DNA from: an uncultured Eubacteriales bacterium
Lineage (GTDB): Bacteria > Bacillota > Clostridia > Christensenellales > Borkfalkiaceae
Length of the DNA stretch: 6,877 bases
Direction of reading: 5' to 3'
Assembly (NCBI GenBank): GCA_905210545.1
Contig: CAJLXC010000057.1
Coordinates: forward strand, 1 to 6,877
The first letter of the stretch is position 1. Each line of letters starts with the position of its first letter. Made by a program: the position numbers and the translations under genes. Below the pieces are notes generated by a model. It did no database searches. It had not been told where the DNA came from and saw only the letters and a list, made by a program, of their open reading frames with translations. Below are positions 1-6,245 of the stretch, piece by piece.

Positions 1-84
1 CCGTTCTGCGGACATATAAAGGAAAAACAAGAACGGATTATTCTTTTTCTCTTATATTATCCCATTATTAAAGTATGTATATAT

Positions 85-111
85 GTTATAACAACGCAGA
101 CAAATTGTCAA
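85..111 (-). promoter_or_regulatory. Candidate leftward sigma-A-type promoter
   Basis: Read on the minus strand, 106-111 is a perfect TTGACA -35 hexamer. Downstream lie TATAAC (85-90, spacer only 15 bp) and TAACAT (83-88, spacer 17 bp) as possible -10 elements; neither combines a good hexamer with ideal spacing. It would drive a gene beyond the left edge with a leader of at least 70 nt. A 10-bp palindrome TGTTATAACA (84-93) covers the -10 and GACAAATTGTC (99-109) covers the -35, so a repressor site is possible. In AT-rich DNA such matches can arise by chance. Confidence 0.35.
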
Positions 112-243
112 ACGATAAAACCCCGTTTTTTTCATTATTTTTACTTATGTCGACAATAATTTTACATAATTTTTAGGAAAATAAACTTTTAACAACGATT
201 TTTTTCGTCATTTAAAGCGCGTTCGCCTTTCTTTTAAAATATA

Positions 244-277
244 AAAAGCCTGCTTGATTAAAATTTTGCAGGCTTTT
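244..277 (-). terminator. Rho-independent terminator of the M18 aminopeptidase gene
   Basis: AAAAGCCTGC (244-253) is perfectly complementary to GCAGGCTTTT (268-277), giving a 10-bp stem with a 14-nt loop. On the minus strand the stem is followed by a T-rich run (CTTTTTATATTTT). It lies 33 nt after the stop codon of the minus-strand aminopeptidase gene, as expected for an intrinsic terminator. Confidence 0.85.
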
Positions 278-310
278 ATCGCTTTACGGCTTTTTGTTTT
301 ATTCGCAGAT

Positions 311-1678
311 TTATTCTATGTCAAGAAACGCCTTATAAGCAAGATACGTTTCGTATACGTCTGCTTTGGAAACGACTTCCATCGGAGAATGCATATTTAA
401 AACCGCAACGCCCGCGTCTATAACGGACATATTGTATTTTGCAAGCGTAAAGGCTATCGTTCCGCCGCCGCCCGCGTCTACCTTGCCGAGCTCTCCCGAC
501 TGATAGTACACGCCCGCGTCGTCGAACGCCTTTCTTAAAACGGCGATAAATTCGGGGTTGGCGTCGTTTGCGCCGGATTTGCCCCTTGCGCCCGTGTATT
601 TTTCTAAAACGATGCCGTAATTAAAGCGGCTGGAATTGTTTTTGGCGGCAACGTCCATATAAAGAGGATCGGTGGCGGCGTTTACGTCGCTGCTTAACGC
701 CATAGAATTTTCGAGCGTTTTGTTTACGGCGAAAACGTCTTTGCAGCCCTCTTTTTCGAGCAACGCGCGGACGGTGTTTTCAAAGAATGCGGAAGTCGCG
801 CCCGTCGCTCCTACGCTGCCGATTTCTTCTTTATCGACGAGAACGCAGCACGCGGCGTATTCGCCCGCTTCGCTGTCTAATATAGCGGCGAGAGAAGTAT
901 AAGCGCACACTCTGTCGTCGTGTCCGTAAGAAGCGATCATACTTCTGTCCAAACCGTAATCTCTCGCTTTTCCCGCGGGAACGATTTCAAGTTCCGCGGA
1001 AACGAAATCTTCTTCTTCCGCGCCGTATTTGTCTTTGAATATTTTTAAGATGTTCTTTTTGACGGGTTCGTCTTTCTCTCCGGAAAGGGGAATAGATCCG
1101 ACGGTCACGTCCAGATTTTCGCCCTCTATAACCTTATCCGCGGTAGCGGTAAGCTGTTTTTGCGAAAGATGGATAAGCAAATCGCTTATGCCGAGAACGG
1201 GTTCGTCTTCGTTTTCGCCGACGCTTACGTTTACGACCGTGCCGTCTTTTTTACAGATAACGCCGTGCATTGCGAGAGGAACGGTTACGTATTGATACTT
1301 TTTGATGCCGCCGTAATAATGCGTGTCCATAAGAGCGAACTCTTCCGATTCGTAAAGCGGGTTCTGTTTAAGGTCCATTCTTGGCGAATCTATATGCGCG
1401 CCGAGAATTCTGAGACCGTCCGTAAGCGGGCGTTTGCCGATTCTGTATAAAATAACGTTTTTGTTTTTGTTGACGAAATAAATCTTTGCACCGGCGGAAA
1501 GTTTTTTTATTTCTTCTAACTTTCTGTAACCTTTTGCCCTGCAGAGCTTTTCCGTTTCGTTCACGGCGAGCCTTTCGGTTTTGGCGGCTGAAAGGAACTT
1601 TTTATACTCTTCGCAAAAAGCGGTTATTTTATCGACCTTATCCTGCGTAATATCTTTATAAATGTTTTTCTGATACAT
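311..1678 (-). CDS. apeA: M18 family metalloaminopeptidase (type 1)
   Basis: A 455-residue cytosolic zinc aminopeptidase of peptidase family M18, which removes N-terminal residues (often acidic) from peptides during peptide turnover. Expected di-zinc motifs appear in order: GAHIDSPR (H95, D97), YGHDDR (D254/D255), DKEEIGS (catalytic-base and ligand pair E284/E285), SSDVNAA (D331) and NMHSP (H430). The GHDDR form, rather than the LDN of eukaryotic aspartyl aminopeptidases, matches my recollection of the clostridial 'aminopeptidase 1' group. Length is normal, with no signal peptide or membrane segment. The ATG start is set by GGAGG at 1685-1689, 6 nt upstream. The gene stands alone, with its own promoter (1711-1739) and terminator (244-277). 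All catalytic motifs are intact. The family call is secure; exact substrate preference cannot be read from sequence, and the symbol follows the usual name for this subgroup. Confidence 0.93.
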   Translation of the reverse strand: MYQKNIYKDITQDKVDKITAFCEEYKKFLSAAKTERLAVNETEKLCRAKGYRKLEEIKKLSAGAKIYFVNKNKNVILYRIGKRPLTDGLRILGAHIDSPRMDLKQNPLYESEEFALMDTHYYGGIKKYQYVTVPLAMHGVICKKDGTVVNVSVGENEDEPVLGISDLLIHLSQKQLTATADKVIEGENLDVTVGSIPLSGEKDEPVKKNILKIFKDKYGAEEEDFVSAELEIVPAGKARDYGLDRSMIASYGHDDRVCAYTSLAAILDSEAGEYAACCVLVDKEEIGSVGATGATSAFFENTVRALLEKEGCKDVFAVNKTLENSMALSSDVNAATDPLYMDVAAKNNSSRFNYGIVLEKYTGARGKSGANDANPEFIAVLRKAFDDAGVYYQSGELGKVDAGGGGTIAFTLAKYNMSVIDAGVAVLNMHSPMEVVSKADVYETYLAYKAFLDIE

Positions 1679-1710
1679 CTTTGACCTCCGTACATCGGTT
1701 TTCGGCTATA

Positions 1711-1739
1711 ATTCTATTACAACCGAACGGAAATGTCAA
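1711..1739 (-). promoter_or_regulatory. Sigma-A-type promoter of the M18 aminopeptidase gene
   Basis: On the minus strand a perfect TTGACA (1734-1739) is separated by exactly 17 bp from TAGAAT (1711-1716), a 5/6 match to the -10 consensus. The predicted start near 1704 leaves a leader of about 25 nt containing the GGAGG ribosome binding site. This is the best promoter in the window. TCGGTT (1695-1700) and AACCGA (1721-1726) form a 6-bp inverted repeat around the -10; its meaning is unknown. Confidence 0.78.
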
Positions 1740-1800
1740 CGATATTGACTTCTGCCCCGTAAAAATTTTTCTCGGCGCGGCGACGGACGTAACAAAAAAT

Positions 1801-1837
1801 TTCCGCTCCCCCGTTTATTAAAAACGGGGGAGCGGAA
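1801..1837 (-). terminator. Strong rho-independent terminator of the DUF378 gene
   Basis: A perfect 16-bp stem (1801-1816 pairing with 1822-1837) closes a 5-nt loop and has a CCCCCG/CGGGGG core. On the minus strand it is followed by ATTTTTTG. It sits 42 nt beyond the stop codon of the small membrane-protein gene and upstream of the aminopeptidase promoter, so the two minus-strand genes are probably separate transcription units. Confidence 0.92.
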
Positions 1838-1866
1838 GCCCGGGAATTTTTAAAGTTTTACGATAC

Positions 1867-1885
1867 GATTAAAAACGTTTTAATC
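1867..1885 (-). repeat. AT-rich inverted repeat over the DUF378 stop codon
   Basis: GATTAAAA (1867-1874) and TTTTAATC (1878-1885) form a perfect 8-bp inverted repeat with a 3-nt loop. It straddles the TAA stop (1880-1882) of the minus-strand gene. The stem is nearly all A-T and therefore weak. It may be chance in this AT-rich context, or a secondary structure at the 3' end of the mRNA ahead of the strong terminator. Confidence 0.5.
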
Positions 1886-2095
1886 TATCTGCTTAAACGG
1901 TTTATAAATAGCCCAGTAAAGAATCAGCCATAATCCCGCAACGCCCACGAGCGTGTAAATCACGCGGGAAATTATCGCGCCCGCACCCGCGCCGAATATC
2001 GCCGCAACAACGTTATAATCGAATATTCCGACTAATCCCCAGACTATTGCGCCGATTATCGCGAGAACGAATGCTATTATAGTAGTAATCTTCAT
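1880..2095 (-). CDS. DUF378 family small membrane protein
   Basis: A 71-residue hydrophobic protein with two predicted transmembrane helices (about residues 4-24 and 42-64) joined by a short Gly/Ala-rich loop. It ends in a charged tail (KPFKQID) that is probably cytoplasmic. The pattern IGAIVWGLVGIF, then VVAAIFG, then SRVIYTLVGVAGL matches the DUF378 family, whose usual core is GAxNWGLVG; here the Asn is Val18. Function of the family is unknown. The ATG start is supported by GGAGG at 2101-2105, 5 nt upstream. Upstream DNA to 2268 is AT-rich; GATAAT-like hexamers are present but no convincing -35/-10 pair. A strong terminator (1801-1837) follows, so it appears monocistronic. The neighbouring 373-residue gene is divergent. 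Confidence 0.85.
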   Translation of the reverse strand: MKITTIIAFVLAIIGAIVWGLVGIFDYNVVAAIFGAGAGAIISRVIYTLVGVAGLWLILYWAIYKPFKQID

Positions 2096-2268
2096 AATCC
2101 CCTCCGGTATATAGCGTGCGCTTATCCGTCTTTTTTATGCGTAAAAAAAGGATTATCGGTTTTTCGCAAGTCCGATTTTGCGTTTATTCGATTTTTTTCG
2201 GCGTTTAATCATATATTTTTTAATTACTCGGCGTATATATTTAAATAAACGGTATTTATGGTGACGTT

Positions 2269-3390
2269 ATGTCTTTTGAAAAAAAAGTTATAGTATTAAA
2301 ACAGCTCGAAGACGGTTTTTCCGCTGCCGGTAAAACGTTAAGCGGAATAGCGAGAATAGAAACGGAAGACGGCGTTTCTACTTTGTTTTTATCGCTCGTG
2401 AACTTTGCCGCAAAGCCTTACGGCGAATATTTTTTGTTCGTTTTAGACTCAGACAGAAAGCTTTTCCGTTTTTCTTTGGGTAAAAAACCTTATTCGTTAA
2501 CGGAAGTTTTCGACGAGCCGACGAACGTTTCGCGCGGGTTTGCGGCAGGCGTTTGCTATCTTAACTCGGATATACCCGCCGTTGCGGCGTTTCAGCGATC
2601 GGAAGGCTTTGCCTGCTCCGTTTCCGAATTCAGAAAAATCGTAGCGGACAAATGTCTCGAATACAGAAAACAACGGATAAAAGAAGAGGATATGCCCGTC
2701 AGGGTTTCTTCGACCGTTCAGCATCTTTCCGAACGAAAACCGGAAGACTCGCGGGACGCCCCGCCCGCGCTTGCGAACGCGGAACGCGGCAGCGGCAAAA
2801 GCAACCCCTCGGCGGCTTGCGAATGCGGAATTCCGCCCGAATACGACGACGAAGCGGTAGCGACGGAAAATTTTTACGAACTCGACGAAGAAATAAGACT
2901 AAAAACGGAACTTTTGGAGAAAGCGGAAAATGAACGTTTACGAAATGAAATTATCCAAAGCGATAGCGGAAAACAAGAAACGCCGTCGCAAGACGAAAAT
3001 GATTTTGCGGTCTTTGGAAATGAAAAGGATTATTTCGGAAGCGAAAAACATTCGCCCGAACACCCCTTCTTTGCCACGGTAAAGGACGAGATAGGCTCTC
3101 TGTTCGATAAGTTTCCGGAAGAAAGCTCGCTCAAAAAAACGTTTCCCGACGGCGATTTTATCAGAATAAACTATTCGTCGGAGAAATTTTACGTCGTCGG
3201 CGTGATAAAGGAACGCGGCAAAGAAAAATACGTCTGCTACGGCGTGCCTGCAACGTATTCCGAAACGCCGCCCGAAGAGCTTGACGGCTACTGCACGTTT
3301 ATACCCGTTTCCGTATTCGATATGAAGGGCGACGGATACTGGATGATGTTTCAGGACGCGGTAACCGGCGAATGCATAAAACCGAGATAA
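2269..3390 (+). CDS. Uncharacterised protein with two terminal domains and a variable middle
   Basis: A 373-residue soluble protein with no signal peptide or membrane helix; I cannot assign a function. Three parts are visible. Residues 1-135 look like a folded, beta-rich domain (alternating hydrophobic strands such as STLFLSLVNFA and GEYFLFVLD, then GFAAGVCYL). Residues 136-265 are charged and low in hydrophobics, except for an acidic motif YDDEAVATENFYE (192-204) and a probable helix or short coiled coil (204-229). Residues 266-373 look like a second compact domain with FYVVGVI, KYVCYGVP, PPEELDGY and GDGYWMMFQDAVTGE. That layout resembles a protein type I associate with uncultured Clostridia, but this is recollection, not a search result. 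The ATG start follows GGTGA (2260-2264) by 4 nt; GGTGA can pair with the UCACC part of the 16S rRNA tail. No clear promoter was found. It is monocistronic, ending in the bidirectional terminator at 3391-3425. Confidence 0.82.
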   Translation: MSFEKKVIVLKQLEDGFSAAGKTLSGIARIETEDGVSTLFLSLVNFAAKPYGEYFLFVLDSDRKLFRFSLGKKPYSLTEVFDEPTNVSRGFAAGVCYLNSDIPAVAAFQRSEGFACSVSEFRKIVADKCLEYRKQRIKEEDMPVRVSSTVQHLSERKPEDSRDAPPALANAERGSGKSNPSAACECGIPPEYDDEAVATENFYELDEEIRLKTELLEKAENERLRNEIIQSDSGKQETPSQDENDFAVFGNEKDYFGSEKHSPEHPFFATVKDEIGSLFDKFPEESSLKKTFPDGDFIRINYSSEKFYVVGVIKERGKEKYVCYGVPATYSETPPEELDGYCTFIPVSVFDMKGDGYWMMFQDAVTGECIKPR

Positions 3391-3425
3391 AAAACGAACC
3401 CGAGATTTTCTCTCGGGTTCGTTTT
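3391..3425. terminator. Bidirectional rho-independent terminator
   Basis: Bases 3391-3405 pair perfectly with 3411-3425 (15 bp, loop TTTTC), with an ACGAACCCGAGA core. The stem starts immediately after the TAA of the plus-strand gene. On the plus strand the stem ends in GTTTT followed by ATTCTTGTTT. On the minus strand it ends in CGTTTT followed by TTATCT. It can therefore stop both the 373-residue gene and the convergent tRNA-Leu transcript, whose 3' end is 10 nt away. Confidence 0.9.
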
Positions 3426-3434
3426 ATTCTTGTT

Positions 3435-3522
3435 TGGTGCCGAAGGCGGGAGTCGAACCCGCACGGAGGATTAGTCCACCGGATTTTGAGTCCGGCGCGT
3501 CTGCCAGTTTCACCACTTCGGC
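3435..3522 (-). tRNA. tRNA-Leu (anticodon CAA)
   Basis: An 88-nt class II tRNA read on the minus strand. The 7-bp acceptor stem is GCCGAAG (3516-3522) with CTTCGGC (3439-3445), followed by discriminator A and an encoded CCA (3435-3437). The anticodon arm is CCGGA-CTCAAAA-TCCGG with anticodon CAA at 3486-3488, which reads UUG leucine codons. The T arm is GCGGG-TTCGACT-CCCGC. The long variable region, with a GGA-CTAA-TCC mini-stem, is typical of leucine tRNAs. The encoded CCA is common in Bacillota. The gene appears to be transcribed alone and ends at the bidirectional terminator 3391-3425. Confidence 0.97.
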
Positions 3523-3569
3523 ATTTATTATTTTTTTCGTTGCTTTTTACGCTTATTTTTGTTAAAATT

Positions 3570-3578
3570 AGTATATCA
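3570..3578 (-). promoter_or_regulatory. Candidate extended -10 promoter of tRNA-Leu
   Basis: On the minus strand TGATATACT (3570-3578) is an extended -10 element: TG, one base, then TATACT (5/6 to consensus). No good -35 lies at 16-18 bp; the nearest, TTGTTT, is only 13 bp away. The start would be near 3563, leaving a leader of about 40 nt. The extended -10 could compensate for the weak -35. Confidence 0.42.
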
Positions 3579-3594
3579 TTATCGTAAAAAACAA

Positions 3595-3614
3595 TTCTTG
3601 CTTTTTCTTGCTTT
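3595..3614 (+). repeat. Perfect 10-bp tandem repeat upstream of polA
   Basis: TTCTTGCTTT occurs twice head to tail (3595-3604 and 3605-3614), one DNA helical turn apart. Each copy contains TTGCTT, a possible -35 hexamer. It directly abuts the palindrome at 3613-3629. It may be a slippage product or a protein-binding array; the sequence alone does not decide. Confidence 0.75.
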
Positions 3615-3627
3615 ATGATAATATCAT
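3598..3627 (+). promoter_or_regulatory. Candidate polA-coaE promoter
   Basis: TTGCTT (3598-3603) is followed after 18 bp by TATCAT (3622-3627, 5/6 to the -10 consensus), predicting a start near 3634 and a leader of about 32 nt. An alternative is the extended -10 TGATAATAT (3616-3624). Either choice lies within the palindrome 3613-3629. The -35 matches only the TTG of the consensus, so the promoter would be of modest strength. Confidence 0.42.
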
Positions 3628-3629
3628 AA
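3613..3629. promoter_or_regulatory. 17-bp palindrome over the polA -10 region
   Basis: TTATGATA-A-TATCATAA is a perfect 8-bp inverted repeat around one central base. It coincides with the candidate -10 of polA. A related GATAAT core occurs on the opposite strand at the tRNA-Leu promoter (TACGATAATGATAT, 3573-3586). It is operator-like in form, but composed almost only of A and T, so chance or simple melting-region function cannot be excluded. Confidence 0.45.
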
Positions 3630-3665
3630 TTTGAAAATTTTTGCAAGCGTATAAAAGGATTATTT

Positions 3666-6245
3666 ATGGAAAAATTAGCTCTTATCGACGGAAACAGTCT
3701 TATCAATCGCGCTTTTTACGCGATGCCGCTTCTTACTACCAAAGACGGAACGTTTACAAATGCCGTGTACGGCTTTATGAATATGTTTTTTAAAATGCTT
3801 GCCGACGATAAGCCTACGCGCATAGCCGTCGCTTTCGACGTGCATGCCCCCACTTTCCGTCACGATATGTATAAAGAATACAAAGGAACGCGCAAACCTA
3901 TGCCGGAAGAGTTGCGCCCGCAGATTCCGCTCCTTAAAGAAGTTTTGAAAGCGATGGGCGTTTATACCATAGAAAAAGCGGGGCTTGAAGCGGACGACAT
4001 TATAGGCACGATCGCCAAAAGCACTCAGATGAAAACCGTGATTTTTACGGGAGATAAGGATTCTTTTCAGCTTGTGGACGAAGAAACGGAAATCCACTTT
4101 ACGCGCCGAGGAATCACCGAAACGGAAATTTACGACGATAAAAACTTTAAAGAAAAGACGGGGCTTATCCCCTCGCAGATAATAGAACTTAAATCCCTTA
4201 TGGGCGACGCTTCGGACAATATCCCCGGGGTTAAGGGCGTGGGCGAAAAAACGGCGGTCGCGCTTTTGCAGACTTACGGCGATATAGACAACCTTTATCG
4301 ACACACCGACGAACTGAAAGGCAAACTCAAAGAAAAAATAGAAGACGGCAAAGATCTTGCCTATCTTTCGCGCACGCTTGCGACGATAAACACCGCCTGC
4401 GACGCGGACTTTAATCTTGACGATATGAAATTTTCGCTCCCGCTCCCCGCGGAAGTAAAAAACCTTTTCGCCAAGCTCGAATTCAAATCTCTTTATTCGC
4501 GTGCTGAATTGTTTTCGGCGGCAACGCAAACCGCCGAAAACGCCGACTCCGTCGCACCCGAAAAGCCTAAGCCGAAAGTTATCGTCGCAACCGATTTAAG
4601 CGGAATCGACCTCGCCAAAGCGTATAAAAACGCGGACAAGCTCTCTCTCGTTTTTTCCGCGGAAAAAATCGCCGTCTCGGACGGAACGACGGAATACGTT
4701 TTTCCCGTCAAGGTCACGCTGTTTGACGAAGGCTTCAATCTTTCTCAAGTCGTTTCGGCAATCAAGCCGCTGATTACGGGTACGAAACCGCTTATAGTTT
4801 TTGATAAAAAGCAATTGCGGCACGTATTGAAGGACGAAATGTCCGAAGAGCTGACCGCTCCGTGCGAGGATTTGGGAATTCTCAAATACCTTGCGGACTA
4901 TTCCGGCAAAAACGAAACTCTCTCCGACGCGCTTTTAGAATACGGCGGCGACGAGAACGCGAGTGCAAGCTCGCAGTTTGAAATTTACGAGCGGCTGAAA
5001 GCAAAGCTTAAAGAAGAAAATATGGAAGAACTTTACGAAAAAGTGGAGCTTCCGCTTGCGGACGTGCTGTTTGAAATGGAAGAAACGGGCTTTAAGGTTG
5101 ATTATTCCGCGCTGGACGAAACGAGCAAAAAATTCAGACGCTTTCTTTCCGAAACGGAAGCCTCCATTAAAGCCCTTACGGGAGAAAAAGAGCTTAACGT
5201 AAACTCGCCCAAGCAGCTGGGCGAAGTTTTGTTCGGAAAGCTTAAAATAGGCAAAGGCAAAAAGACCAAATCGGGTTATTCCACCACCGCGGAAATATTA
5301 GAAGAGCTGGAAGACGCGCACCCCGTCGTGCCGCTTATCCTTAAATATCGCCGAATCCAGAAGCTGCAATCCACCTACGTAGAAGGCTTTAAGCCGCTTA
5401 TCGACAAATCTACGGGACTTATAAAGACCTCGTTCAATCAGACGGTGACGAGTACGGGGCGGCTTTCTTCTAAAGAGCCTAACCTGCAGAACATTCCCGT
5501 CCGCGACGAAGAAGGCAAAGAGCTTCGCAAATTTTTCGTTCCGAGAAGCCCCGACAGAATACTCGTCAGCGCGGACTATTCTCAGATAGAATTGCGTTTG
5601 CTTGCGGCTTTTTCCGATTGCAAAACTCTTATAGAATCGTTTAACCGCGGCGACGACGTCCACGCGGAAACGGCGGCAAAGGTTTTCGGAGTGCCGATAA
5701 AAGACGTTACGCCCGAAATGAGAAGATCCGCAAAAGCGGTAAACTTCGGGATTATTTACGGTATTTCCGAATACGGACTTGCAAAAAACATAAAGACTTC
5801 CGCGGGAAAAGCGAGAGAATATATCGCCGCGTATTTCAGGGAATACCCCGAAGTAAAAGCGTATATGGACGGCAACGTGGCTTTTGCGAGAGCCAACGGT
5901 TACGCCGTGACAATGCTCGGCAGACGCAGATATATAAAGGAATTAAATTCGTCCAACTACAATATGCGGCAGTTCGGGGAACGCGCGGCTATGAATATGC
6001 CTCTTCAGGGCAGCGCGGCGGACATTATAAAGCTCGCTATGATAAACGTTGACAAACGTCTGAAAAAAGAAAAACTGAAATCCGAGCTTATTTTGCAGAT
6101 TCACGACGAATTGATTATAGACGCATTTAAATCGGAGCAAAAAGCGGTAGAAAAAATACTCGTAGAAGAAATGGGCGGCGCGGCGAAGCTTTCCGTTCCG
6201 CTTACCGTAAGCTTGGGTGCGGGAGAAACCTGGTATGACGCGTAA
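3666..6245 (+). CDS. polA: DNA polymerase I
   Basis: An 859-residue family A polymerase that fills gaps in repair and Okazaki-fragment processing. The 5'-3' exonuclease (1-285) has its metal-site acids: D8, E108/D110/D111, D130/D132, and D181/D184 in GDASDNIPGVKGVGEK with the helix-hairpin-helix. The 3'-5' exonuclease region (about 300-460) is degenerate: the usual DxE, N-x-x-x-[FY]-D and Y-x-x-x-D motifs are not recognisable, so proofreading is probably absent, as in Taq and Bacillus PolI. The polymerase domain is intact: STGRLSS (R599), motif A DYSQIELR (D637, E642), the O-helix RRSAKAVNFGIIYG (R686, K690, F694, Y698) and motif C QIHDELI (D814, E815). F694 is the position whose Phe discriminates against dideoxynucleotides in E. 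coli PolI. The ATG is supported by AAGGA at 3655-3659 with 6-nt spacing. The end overlaps coaE. Confidence 0.98.
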   Translation: MEKLALIDGNSLINRAFYAMPLLTTKDGTFTNAVYGFMNMFFKMLADDKPTRIAVAFDVHAPTFRHDMYKEYKGTRKPMPEELRPQIPLLKEVLKAMGVYTIEKAGLEADDIIGTIAKSTQMKTVIFTGDKDSFQLVDEETEIHFTRRGITETEIYDDKNFKEKTGLIPSQIIELKSLMGDASDNIPGVKGVGEKTAVALLQTYGDIDNLYRHTDELKGKLKEKIEDGKDLAYLSRTLATINTACDADFNLDDMKFSLPLPAEVKNLFAKLEFKSLYSRAELFSAATQTAENADSVAPEKPKPKVIVATDLSGIDLAKAYKNADKLSLVFSAEKIAVSDGTTEYVFPVKVTLFDEGFNLSQVVSAIKPLITGTKPLIVFDKKQLRHVLKDEMSEELTAPCEDLGILKYLADYSGKNETLSDALLEYGGDENASASSQFEIYERLKAKLKEENMEELYEKVELPLADVLFEMEETGFKVDYSALDETSKKFRRFLSETEASIKALTGEKELNVNSPKQLGEVLFGKLKIGKGKKTKSGYSTTAEILEELEDAHPVVPLILKYRRIQKLQSTYVEGFKPLIDKSTGLIKTSFNQTVTSTGRLSSKEPNLQNIPVRDEEGKELRKFFVPRSPDRILVSADYSQIELRLLAAFSDCKTLIESFNRGDDVHAETAAKVFGVPIKDVTPEMRRSAKAVNFGIIYGISEYGLAKNIKTSAGKAREYIAAYFREYPEVKAYMDGNVAFARANGYAVTMLGRRRYIKELNSSNYNMRQFGERAAMNMPLQGSAADIIKLAMINVDKRLKKEKLKSELILQIHDELIIDAFKSEQKAVEKILVEEMGGAAKLSVPLTVSLGAGETWYDA

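Larger units (their letters stand above)
1..310. other. AT-rich intergenic region with no gene
   Basis: No convincing coding sequence is visible on either strand. The stretch is very AT-rich. It holds a candidate leftward promoter (85-111), two short GACAA/TGTC palindromes (99-109 and 148-155), a 7-bp inverted repeat at the extreme left (1-7 against 30-36), and the terminator of the M18 aminopeptidase gene (244-277). A minus-strand ATG at 13-15 opens a frame running off the left edge, but no purine-rich ribosome binding site precedes it, so it is not called as a gene. The region between about 160 and 240 shows nothing recognisable. Confidence 0.6.

Noticed and set aside
13..15. Minus-strand ATG opening a frame off the left edge (MSAER...)
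   Set aside because: The bases upstream on that strand are pyrimidine-rich with no ribosome binding site, and only five codons are visible.
2165..2182. Small hairpin CGCAA-N8-TTGCG between the DUF378 gene and the 373-residue gene
   Set aside because: The stem is only 5 bp with no T-tract or conserved motif; I see no support for a terminator or riboswitch.
2258..2260. Earlier ATG upstream of the 373-residue gene
   Set aside because: It is out of frame with the gene by 11 nt. ATG 2269 fits the frame and the GGTGA site.
3435..3522. tRNA gene as a possible integration (attachment) site
   Set aside because: No integrase gene, no partial tRNA duplicate and no mobile-element genes are present in the window.
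3372..3587. Plus-strand reading frame with RRRESNPHGG-like sequence
   Set aside because: It is the antisense translation of the same tRNA-Leu gene, another common database artefact, and it starts inside the preceding gene.
3299..3706. Minus-strand reading frame with a GETGRRAGLK-like stretch and CGFDSRLRH
   Set aside because: This is the well-known false protein produced by translating across a tRNA gene; it covers tRNA-Leu and a terminator.
3675..4529. Long (284-codon) minus-strand open frame opposite polA
   Set aside because: It lies wholly antisense to the exonuclease domain of polA. Its composition (Arg, Phe, Lys-rich, no domain pattern) is what the complementary strand of such a gene gives, and no gene-like signals were noted.
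5298..5663. Minus-strand open frame opposite the polymerase domain, with similar antisense frames at 4493-4823 and 5943-6320
   Set aside because: All are shadows of polA or coaE, with Arg/Phe-rich low-information sequence and no recognisable domain.
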